From contig CANCSY010000129.1 in assembly GCA_947380915.1 (NCBI GenBank), positions 1 through 8,666 on the forward strand: a DNA stretch of 8,666 nucleotides, in the 5' to 3' direction. The stretch is from Beijerinckiaceae bacterium (GTDB taxonomy: Bacteria; Pseudomonadota; Alphaproteobacteria; Rhizobiales; Beijerinckiaceae). Within the stretch, counting starts at the first letter, position 1, and every line of letters begins with the position of its first letter. The translations under genes were made by a program, and so were the position numbers. A model generated the notes under the pieces. The model saw only the letters and a list, made by a program, of their open reading frames with translations. It was not told the DNA's origin and made no database searches. Positions 1 to 5,145 of the stretch are shown here, in pieces.

Positions 1-43
1 CGAGCACAGCGCCGGCGATCTTGTTGAGCTCGAAAGAATCCAT
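1..43 (-). CDS. N-terminus of a membrane-anchored c-type cytochrome (partial)
   Basis: Only the first 14 codons lie in the window; the gene runs off the left edge. Read leftwards from the ATG at 43 they give MDSFELNKIAGAVL. This start is characteristic of the alphaproteobacterial cytochrome c family (CycM-like), in which the next stretch is an uncleaved membrane anchor followed by a periplasmic haem c domain; neither is visible here. A GGAG motif (complement of 53-56) lies 9 bases before the ATG and supports the start. The gene diverges from kdsB. Identification rests on recognising a very short peptide, so the family is likely but not proven. Confidence 0.6.
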   Translation of the reverse strand, partial: MDSFELNKIAGAVL

Positions 44-72
44 GCCTGCAGGCTCCGCTTTCAGCCAATCCG

Positions 73-85
73 CGCGTCAGACGCG
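73..85. repeat. 13-base palindrome in the cytochrome c/kdsB divergent region
   Basis: CGCGTC at 73-78 and GACGCG at 80-85 form a perfect 6-1-6 palindrome about 30 bases upstream of the cytochrome c start and 120 bases upstream of kdsB. It could be a regulator site for either gene. No regulator is assigned, and in G+C-rich DNA a 6-bp inverted repeat can arise by chance. Confidence 0.25.
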
Positions 86-140
86 AAAGGGCGTAAGAGG
101 CCGATCCCCCGGCCCCATCAGTCCGGCGTTGATTACCCGC

Positions 141-168
141 TTTGCGCCCTGCTTGGCAACAGTATAAG
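141..168 (+). promoter_or_regulatory. candidate kdsB promoter
   Basis: A TATAAG hexamer at 163-168 resembles a -10 element and stands out in G+C-rich DNA. A weak -35 match, TTTGCG at 141-146, sits 16 bases upstream. Transcription would start near 175, leaving a leader of about 30 bases before the kdsB ATG. It is inferred from sequence resemblance alone, and the -35 is poor. Confidence 0.3.
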
Positions 169-204
169 CAACATCCTCAATGCTACCTTTTGCCGCCTGA
201 TCCC

Positions 205-936
205 ATGACCGCCATCATTCTCATCCCCGCCCGCATGGCCTCCACCCGCCTTCCCGGCAAGCCCCTGGCTGACATTCAGGGCGAACCGATGATCGTCCAC
301 GTCTGGCGCAGGGCCTGCGAGGCGGGCATCGGCGAGGTGGTCGTCGCCGCCGACGCCCCTGAAATCGTCGCCGCCGTCGAGGCCGCGGGCGGACGCGCGG
401 TGCTCACGGGCATGCACCACCAGTCCGGCTCGGACCGCATCTTCGAGGCCCTCAGCCTCGCCGATCCCCATGGACTTCACGATATCGTGGTGAATGTGCA
501 GGGCGACCTGCCCACCGTGGAGGCGGCCACCGTGCGCGCCGCCTTTCAGCCGCTGGCCGATCCGGCCGTCGACATTGGCACGGTCTGCGCGCAGATCACG
601 CGGGCGGAAGAACGCATCGACCCCAATGTTGTGAAGGTGGTGGGCTCGCCCCTCAGCGAAACACAGATGCGGGCGCTCTATTTCACCCGCGCCACCGCCC
701 CCCATGGGGAGGGGCCGCTGTGGCATCATATTGGGCTCTACGCCTATCGCCGCGCGGCTCTGGCGCGTTTCGTCGCCCTGCCGCCATCGGTGCTGGAGCA
801 ACGGGAGAAGCTGGAGCAATTGCGCGCGCTGGAAGCGGGCATGCGGATTGACGTCAGCGTGGTGGGCGAGGTTCCGCTTGGGGTGGACACCCCCCATGAT
901 CTCGAGCGCGCCCGGGTCATGCTGGCGCGCAAGTGA
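205..936 (+). CDS. kdsB: 3-deoxy-manno-octulosonate cytidylyltransferase (CMP-Kdo synthetase)
   Basis: KdsB activates Kdo with CTP to give CMP-Kdo and pyrophosphate in the cytoplasm, supplying the sugar for the lipopolysaccharide inner core. The 243-residue protein has the family's usual length. It carries the N-terminal nucleotide-binding signature [15 protein letters not shown] (residues 7-21), SGSDRI (74-79), NVQGDLP (97-103) whose D101 fits the metal-binding aspartate, HIGLYAYRR (175-183), [14 protein letters not shown] (197-210) and VDTPHDLE (227-234). Many bacterial homologues have NVQGDEP; the leucine form is, from memory, usual in alphaproteobacteria. The ATG at 205 is chosen because the protein begins [10 protein letters not shown] as in the family. 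The frame stays open upstream to a TTG at 142, but that would add 21 unlike residues. No strong ribosome binding site is seen. The stop overlaps the GTG that opens the pheA frame. Confidence 0.95.
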   Translation: MTAIILIPARMASTRLPGKPLADIQGEPMIVHVWRRACEAGIGEVVVAADAPEIVAAVEAAGGRAVLTGMHHQSGSDRIFEALSLADPHGLHDIVVNVQGDLPTVEAATVRAAFQPLADPAVDIGTVCAQITRAEERIDPNVVKVVGSPLSETQMRALYFTRATAPHGEGPLWHHIGLYAYRRAALARFVALPPSVLEQREKLEQLRALEAGMRIDVSVVGEVPLGVDTPHDLERARVMLARK

Positions 937-953
937 ACGATCAGGAGAGACAG

Positions 954-1808
954 TTGAAGAAGGTGATCTCGTATCAGGGCGAGCCGGGGGCGAATTCCCA
1001 TATCGCCTGTCTCGACGTCTATCCGGACTGGGAGCCCTTGCCCTGCGCCAGCTTCGAGGACGCCTTCGCCGCCATCATCGACGGCACGGCGGATCTGGGT
1101 ATGATCCCCATCGAGAATTCCATCGCCGGGCGCGTGGCCGACATCCATCATTTTCTGCCCGAGGCCGGGCTGCATATCATCGGCGAATATTTCCTGCCGA
1201 TCCATTTCCAGCTTCTGGCCCTTCCGGAGGCGGATCTTTCGACCATCCGCTCGGTCTATAGCCATGTCCATGCGCTCGGCCAGTGCCGCAAGATCATCCG
1301 GGAGCTGGGCCTCAAAGCCATCGTCACCGGCGACACCGCAGGCTCGGCGCGCGAAGTGGCGGAGTGGAAAGATCCCACCCGCGCCTCGCTGGCGCCAGCG
1401 CTGGCGGCGGGCATCTACGGGCTGAAGACGCTGGCCACCGATGTGGAGGACGAGAAACACAACACGACCCGCTTCATCATCCTGTCGAAGACGCCCCAAT
1501 GGCTGCCCAAGGGCGAACCCAATCCGGTGACGACCTTCCTGTTTCGCGTGCGCAACGTGCCTGCGGCCCTCTACAAGGCGCTGGGCGGCTTCGCCACCAA
1601 TGGGGTCAATATGTCCAAGCTGGAAAGCTATATGGTGGGCGGGGAGTTCGCCGCGACCCAGTTTCTGGCGGATGTGGACGGCCATCCGGAGGATCCCGCC
1701 CTGCGCCGCGCGCTGGAGGAGCTGGAATTCTTTTCCCGCGAGGTGAAGATCCTGGGCGTCTATCCCGCCCATCCCTTCCGTCTGGCGACGCAGAAGGCGG
1801 CGGAGTGA
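954..1808 (+). CDS. pheA: prephenate dehydratase with C-terminal ACT domain
   Basis: The enzyme converts prephenate to phenylpyruvate, the committed step of phenylalanine synthesis. From the TTG at 954 it is 284 residues, a monofunctional dehydratase without a chorismate mutase domain. It opens MKKVISYQGEPGANSHIA, has IPIENSIAGR at 51-60 and the catalytic-site TTRF at 171-174. A regulatory ACT domain covers about 193-271, with PAALYKAL (203-210) and KLESYM (222-227) where the classical phenylalanine-binding motifs are GALV and ESRP. Start choice: AGGAG at 943-947 lies 6 bases before the TTG, an ideal ribosome binding site, and the product then begins like its homologues. The alternative is a GTG at 933 overlapping the kdsB stop as GTGA. 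It would add seven residues and has no ribosome binding site. Expression is probably coupled to kdsB. The gene ends 15 bases from the convergent NiCoT gene. Confidence 0.93.
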   Translation: MKKVISYQGEPGANSHIACLDVYPDWEPLPCASFEDAFAAIIDGTADLGMIPIENSIAGRVADIHHFLPEAGLHIIGEYFLPIHFQLLALPEADLSTIRSVYSHVHALGQCRKIIRELGLKAIVTGDTAGSAREVAEWKDPTRASLAPALAAGIYGLKTLATDVEDEKHNTTRFIILSKTPQWLPKGEPNPVTTFLFRVRNVPAALYKALGGFATNGVNMSKLESYMVGGEFAATQFLADVDGHPEDPALRRALEELEFFSREVKILGVYPAHPFRLATQKAAE

Positions 1809-1823
1809 GGGACAGAGGCGGCG

Positions 1824-2876
1824 TCAGGCCTCCGCCTTGATCTCCAGATTGTCATAGCCGCCCATCCGATAGACAAGGGCCGACAGGGCCCAGGCGCCCG
1901 CGAAGACGCCGATGAGGATGAAACCGAGCAGCGCCATCCGGTCATTGGCGCCCGCCACCAGATCCCAGAACCAGCCCTCCAGACCAAGGCGCTCGCCAAT
2001 GAGGCCGAGGGCTTCGATGCCGCCAATGAAAAAGGCCACGACCACCGACAGGAAGGTGATCGTGAGATTGTAGAAGAGCTTGCGGATCGGCTTCACGAAG
2101 GCCCAGCCATAGGCGCCGAGCATCAGCACCCCATCCGCCGTGTCGGCCAGCGCCATGCCGGCTGTGAAGAGCAGGGGGAAGCAGAGGATGTCGAGGAAGG
2201 ACACGCCATTGGAGGCGCTGGCCGCAGCCACCCCGAACAGGCTGATCTCGGTGGCCGTGTCGAAACCCAGCGCAAACAGGAAGCCCAGCGGATACATATG
2301 CCAGGGCTTCGAAATCATGCCGAAGAGCGGGCGCAGGATGCGCGCGAGGAAGCCGCGTCGCGCCAGCAGCGCATTGGTGTCTTCCTCGCAAATGCGCCCT
2401 GTGCGCCGCGCCTGCCGAAAGCTGCGCCAGACCCCATTGAGAAGGACCAGATTGAACAGGCCGATCAGAATGAGAAAGCCCGCCGAGACGGAAACGCCAA
2501 TCAGCCCGCCGATGCTCTTGAACTCCTCGAACTGGTCCTGAAGGGCAGCGGCCGTCAGGGCGAGCAGCGCCGCTGCAACCACGACGATAGTGGAGTGACC
2601 AAGCGCGAACCAGAGCCCCGTGGTGACGGGCTGCTGGCCCTCCTGCATGAGCTTGCGGGTAACGTTGTCGATAGCGGCGATGTGATCGGGGTCGATGGCG
2701 TGGCGCAGGCCAAGCACATAGGCGAGAAAGGCGGCGCCAAGCAGAACGGGCTCGTCATGGAAAGCGGCCAGAGCCATGCCCCAGGCCAGCGCATTGCCGA
2801 GGATCAGAAGGCCGAAAACAACCGTGAGCCGGGTTTTCAGGGGGGCGCCGGGAAGGCTGCGCATCATACGAATCAT
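1824..2876 (-). CDS. nickel/cobalt permease, NiCoT (HoxN/NixA) family
   Basis: A predicted inner-membrane, high-affinity uptake permease for Ni2+ and/or Co2+, supplying metal to enzymes such as urease or hydrogenase, or to cobalamin. From the ATG at 2876 it has 350 residues, normal for the family. The diagnostic HX4DH signature is present as RHAIDPDHI (58-66; H59, D64, H65). Further conserved blocks are FALGHST (90-96), LGFDTATEI (203-211) and LFTAGMALADTADG (236-249). About eight hydrophobic segments are visible, with a charged cytoplasmic loop around 150-190. Start: GAGGA sits 5 bases before the ATG at 2876; an in-frame ATG four codons earlier (2888) is possible. The frame stays open to a TTG at 2984, but that stretch is unlike the family and overlaps a candidate promoter. 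Sequence alone does not separate nickel from cobalt preference. It follows the TetR gene on the same strand, 166 bases downstream. Confidence 0.92.
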   Translation of the reverse strand: MIRMMRSLPGAPLKTRLTVVFGLLILGNALAWGMALAAFHDEPVLLGAAFLAYVLGLRHAIDPDHIAAIDNVTRKLMQEGQQPVTTGLWFALGHSTIVVVAAALLALTAAALQDQFEEFKSIGGLIGVSVSAGFLILIGLFNLVLLNGVWRSFRQARRTGRICEEDTNALLARRGFLARILRPLFGMISKPWHMYPLGFLFALGFDTATEISLFGVAAASASNGVSFLDILCFPLLFTAGMALADTADGVLMLGAYGWAFVKPIRKLFYNLTITFLSVVVAFFIGGIEALGLIGERLGLEGWFWDLVAGANDRMALLGFILIGVFAGAWALSALVYRMGGYDNLEIKAEA

Positions 2877-2955
2877 CACGTTCCTCATACCCGGCGGCCC
2901 ACGCCGACACGGTTCGAGGTCCGTTTCAGGCAGCGCAGGTTGGCGACTGAGGATG

Positions 2956-2984
2956 ATGTAAAGGCTTGGCCGGGCGGGCGTCAA
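2956..2984 (-). promoter_or_regulatory. candidate NiCoT gene promoter
   Basis: Read on the minus strand, TTGACG (2984-2979) matches a -35 element at five of six positions. TTACAT (2961-2956), 17 bases further on, is a weak -10. The start site would fall near 2949, giving a leader of about 70 bases. The -35 lies inside the right arm (transcript sense) of the large inverted repeat at 2975-3023, so a protein bound there would be expected to block the promoter. Inferred from motif resemblance only. Confidence 0.35.
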
Positions 2985-3023
2985 CCAGATTCATCACATT
3001 CCGATGATTCTGCATAACGCCCG
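2975..3023. repeat. 49-base near-palindrome between the TetR and NiCoT genes
   Basis: The sequence is symmetric about base 2999. The outer arms, CGGGCGT (2975-2981) and ACGCCCG (3017-3023), pair perfectly. Next comes a 4/4 mostly unpaired interval, then CAGATTCATC (2986-2995) against GATGATTCTG (3003-3012) with one mismatch, and a 7-base centre. In all, 17 of 21 arm positions pair. It begins 19 bases after the TetR stop and covers the candidate -35 of the NiCoT gene. It could be an operator for a metal-responsive or other regulator, an mRNA 3'-end hairpin for the TetR transcript, or both. There is no following T-tract on the minus strand, so a classical intrinsic terminator is unlikely. It does not resemble the palindromes upstream of the TetR gene. 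Confidence 0.55.
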
Positions 3024-3042
3024 GCCCGTGAGCAACAAACGG

Positions 3043-3795
3043 TCAGACCGCGCTTTTCTTCGTCGAATAGGGGAGTTTGAACTCGGCCGGCGCGTCGGGG
3101 CCATGCAGGACCAGAAGGTTTGGCCGTGCGCCCTGGAGAAAGGTGGAGACATAGAGGCGCACCACCGCATGCGTGTCGGGGGGAATGTTGCCACCATAGA
3201 TATGGCTGCGCATGGAATGGAAGATGACGGAAGAATGAAGCACCATGGCGAGTTCGAACTCTCCGGCCATGAGAGGCAGAGACTCGAAGCCGGGCAGTTT
3301 CGCTTCGCGGCGCAAATCCGCGATCATGGGCCGCACCAGTTTGTCGTTCACCAGGTCCAGCCTGCGGACAGGCAAAACCCAGCCATCCAGCGCGGCGCGC
3401 AGGAACAGGCGAAGACCGATGCCGTCTTCATGTTCCAGATGCGCGATATAGACCTGAGCCAGCCGTTCTTCCAGGCTCAACGACTGGTCGGACAGAACCT
3501 TCGCCCATTCCATGGCCCAATGGACCGCAAGAACGTCAACAAAAATTGCCTCAAGTAGAGCTTCCTTGGACGGGAAGTATTTGTATAGTAAAGCTTGCCT
3601 TACACCGAGCTTGTCGGCGAGATCGCGGGTGGAAGCCGCAAACCCCTCCTTTGCGAAGAACAACGATGCTTCGCGCAGGATGACGGCCTTGCGCTCGGCC
3701 GCTGGCAGACGCTTGGCCCTTTGGCGGGGCGCCGGGGATTCCGGGCCACCATGGGCGCTTGAAGCGGCGGAGTCATGCTCTGTTTCAGAGGCCAT
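3043..3795 (-). CDS. TetR/AcrR-family transcriptional regulator
   Basis: A predicted one-component repressor: N-terminal DNA-binding domain plus a C-terminal ligand-binding and dimerisation domain. From the ATG at 3795 it has 250 residues, somewhat longer than usual because a polar tail of about 30 residues precedes the helix-turn-helix. That domain spans roughly 33-82, with FFAKEGFAASTRDLA (46-60), a recognition helix around GVRQALLYKYF (64-74) and the typical PSKEALLEAIF (75-85). The C-terminal part is not diagnostic and I do not recognise the ligand. An ATG at 3876 would add 27 residues but has no ribosome binding site; GGAAA precedes the ATG at 3795. Several codons in the 5' half are A+T-rich compared with neighbouring genes. 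The upstream region carries strong palindromes, suggesting autoregulation. It may control the downstream NiCoT gene, but the two genes share no visible operator. Confidence 0.88.
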   Translation of the reverse strand: MASETEHDSAASSAHGGPESPAPRQRAKRLPAAERKAVILREASLFFAKEGFAASTRDLADKLGVRQALLYKYFPSKEALLEAIFVDVLAVHWAMEWAKVLSDQSLSLEERLAQVYIAHLEHEDGIGLRLFLRAALDGWVLPVRRLDLVNDKLVRPMIADLRREAKLPGFESLPLMAGEFELAMVLHSSVIFHSMRSHIYGGNIPPDTHAVVRLYVSTFLQGARPNLLVLHGPDAPAEFKLPYSTKKSAV

Positions 3796-3924
3796 TTTCG
3801 TTTCCGAACAACATTTCTGTGGCGAAAAAGCGGATTTTCTTGTCCGAACCGGATCGCAGTGAGTTCGAGGTAACATTGATTAACCCGTTACGGCAATAAA
3901 GGATTTTGTTTTTTAGAACATTTT

Positions 3925-3953
3925 TTTATACAAACATTGTCTATCATTTGACA
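3925..3953 (-). promoter_or_regulatory. candidate TetR gene promoter
   Basis: On the minus strand TATAAA (3930-3925) is a good -10 match. The position 17 bases upstream (3953-3948) reads TGTCAA, a poor -35 that falls inside the 10-bp inverted repeat at 3942-3976. Such a promoter would suit control by a protein bound to that repeat. The leader to the ATG at 3795 would be about 120 bases. Inferred only from resemblance. Confidence 0.3.
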
Positions 3954-3976
3954 TTTACCTTCAGGATCAAATGATA
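3942..3976. promoter_or_regulatory. 10-bp perfect inverted repeat upstream of the TetR gene
   Basis: TATCATTTGA (3942-3951) and TCAAATGATA (3967-3976) are exact reverse complements separated by 15 bases. The core octamer TCAAATGA occurs a third time at 4006-4013. The left arm overlaps a perfect plus-strand TTGACA (3948-3953) and the predicted TetR -35 region. The spacing and the position in an intergenic region beside a regulator gene fit an operator; the binding protein is not shown by the sequence. Confidence 0.45.
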
Positions 3977-3994
3977 TTTGTCGTATGACAAATA
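3975..3994. promoter_or_regulatory. 8-4-8 palindrome, candidate TetR-type operator
   Basis: TATTTGTC (3975-3982) and GACAAATA (3987-3994) are perfect reverse complements around a GTAT spacer, giving a 20-base site. This size and symmetry are typical of TetR-family operators, which usually lie just upstream of the regulator's own gene. Its left end shares two bases with the adjacent inverted repeat. Binding by the TetR protein encoded at 3043-3795 is an inference from position and shape. Confidence 0.5.
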
Positions 3995-4039
3995 GTAGGA
4001 TATACTCAAATGAATAGCTTCAGCTTCTTGTTATCACGG

Positions 4040-4067
4040 AAAAAAATCGACGTGAGGCAATCTCACG
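4040..4067 (-). terminator. intrinsic terminator of nudC, overlapping its stop codon
   Basis: Reading on the minus strand, CGTGAG (4067-4062) and CTCACG (4056-4051) make a perfect 6-bp stem with a 5-base loop. Four bases later comes a run of seven T (4046-4040). The nudC stop codon (4065-4063) lies within the ascending arm. Stem followed by a T-run is the standard intrinsic terminator layout. The stem is short and the four-base gap before the T-run slightly weakens the call. Confidence 0.7.
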
Positions 4068-5028
4068 CTACGGGAAAAGCCCAAGCTCGCATCAATGACC
4101 TTGCGATGGCGATGGGCTGGGGCGCGCCAAGGCCATTCCCATGTTCGCCGCCAAGCATGTCCTGAATCTCGGCGCGGGAGAACCAGCGGGCGTCCTCCAG
4201 TTCGGCGTAATCCACGATGACCTCTTCGGTCAGGGCTTCGGCGAGGCAGCCGATCATCAGCGTGGCTGGAAAGGGCCAGGGCTGGGAGGCCATGTAGGTC
4301 ACGCGGCCGACCCGCACGCCCGCCTCCTCCATGACCTCGCGGCGCACCGCCTCCTCTATGGTCTCGCCGGGCTCCAGAAAGCCAGCCAGCGCCGAATACA
4401 TGCCCGGCGCGAACCGGGCCTGACGCCCCAGCAGGCAGCGGTCGCCACGCACCGTCAGCATGATGACCACCGGATCGGTGCGGGGGAAATGCTGCGCCTT
4501 GCAGGCGGCGCATTCGCGCTTCCAGCCTGCGGAAGACACGCTGCTCGGCGCGCCGCACTGGGAGCAGAACCTGTGCTTCGCGTGCCAGAACAGAAGGCTC
4601 TTGGCCTGGGCCATCATGGCGATGGTGGGTCGGGGCAGCAGGGCCTTGGCCGCGAGGCTGCGCAGGTCGATGAGGGCGAGATCCTCCCGCCCGGGAAGAA
4701 CGAGGGCGCCCTTGGCCTCGTCACGCCGGGCGACTTCAGGCTTGAGCAGGGTGGCGAAAACGGGGGCGTCGGGGGTCTGGCCAAGCAGAGCCTGCTCGTC
4801 GCGGGCGCCGAGCGCCTCCACTTCGGCCAGGGTGAAAAAGGGGTCCAGGGCGTCACCCTTCTGCTTCAACACCGGCGTGTCCGAGACAAAGACGAGGCTG
4901 CGGGCCTCCGCGCGCGCCGCCAGTTCGGCCAACGCCTGCGCGTCGTCGCGCTTCTCCGACAGGCGGTTCAGCGGATTGCCCGAAAAGCCGACGACAGCGG
5001 AAAGTTCATCGATGAAAGGATCGTTCAT
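4063..5028 (-). CDS. nudC: NAD(+)/NADH pyrophosphatase (Nudix family)
   Basis: NudC hydrolyses NADH or NAD+ to NMN(H) and AMP, and in characterised members removes NAD caps from RNA. The 321-residue product has the full architecture: an N-terminal domain, then a zinc ribbon with C155/C158 (CSQCG) and C173/C176 (CAAC). The Nudix box follows at 216-238 (GFLEPGE, then REVMEEAGV), and the family signature SQPWPFP at 248-254. The signature's final serine (SQPWPFPxS) is threonine here (T256). It is longer than the roughly 257-residue E. coli enzyme because of a larger N-terminal region, as is common in alphaproteobacteria. Start: ATG at 5028 with GGAG 8 bases upstream. An in-frame ATG at 5064 is possible, and the frame stays open to 5265 without family resemblance. 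The gene diverges from the epimerase and ends in its own hairpin terminator. Confidence 0.93.
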   Translation of the reverse strand: MNDPFIDELSAVVGFSGNPLNRLSEKRDDAQALAELAARAEARSLVFVSDTPVLKQKGDALDPFFTLAEVEALGARDEQALLGQTPDAPVFATLLKPEVARRDEAKGALVLPGREDLALIDLRSLAAKALLPRPTIAMMAQAKSLLFWHAKHRFCSQCGAPSSVSSAGWKRECAACKAQHFPRTDPVVIMLTVRGDRCLLGRQARFAPGMYSALAGFLEPGETIEEAVRREVMEEAGVRVGRVTYMASQPWPFPATLMIGCLAEALTEEVIVDYAELEDARWFSRAEIQDMLGGEHGNGLGAPQPIAIARSLMRAWAFPVA

Positions 5029-5106
5029 GAAAATGGCTCCGGCTATTTTGATCCTGCATATCATGTCCCCGGGCCTCCGGCCTATGGATCGCGGGGTCTG
5101 TGGATA

Positions 5107-5135
5107 TTGATCGGAAGGGCCTTTGCCCCTAAACG
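5107..5135 (+). promoter_or_regulatory. candidate epimerase promoter
   Basis: TTGATC (5107-5112), a fair -35, is followed after 17 bases by TAAACG (5130-5135), a weak -10. The start site would lie near 5142, only a few bases before the ATG at 5146. If this promoter is real, the ATG at 5161 becomes the more likely translation start. Resemblance only. Confidence 0.25.
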
Positions 5136-5145
5136 CAGGCTTTGA

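Noticed and set aside
133..897. Long minus-strand frame opposite kdsB (254 codons)
   Set aside because: It lies wholly antisense to a clear kdsB, is rich in His, Gly and Arg as G+C-rich shadow frames are, and has no recognisable domain.
744..1772. Minus-strand frame of 342 codons spanning the kdsB-pheA junction
   Set aside because: Shadow of two well-supported genes; no family resemblance.
1816..1837. Hairpin at the convergent pheA/NiCoT ends as a bidirectional terminator
   Set aside because: AGGCGG and CCGCCT pair over six bases around a 10-base loop, but no T-run follows on either strand, and part lies within the NiCoT coding sequence.
2877..2984. Longer NiCoT start at TTG 2984
   Set aside because: The extra residues do not resemble the family, the TTG is part of a candidate -35 element, and a good ribosome binding site supports 2876.
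2877..3042. Metal or cobalamin riboswitch ahead of the NiCoT gene
   Set aside because: I see no B12-box-like sequence and no four-helix NiCo (czcD) arrangement; the structure present is a single nested inverted repeat.
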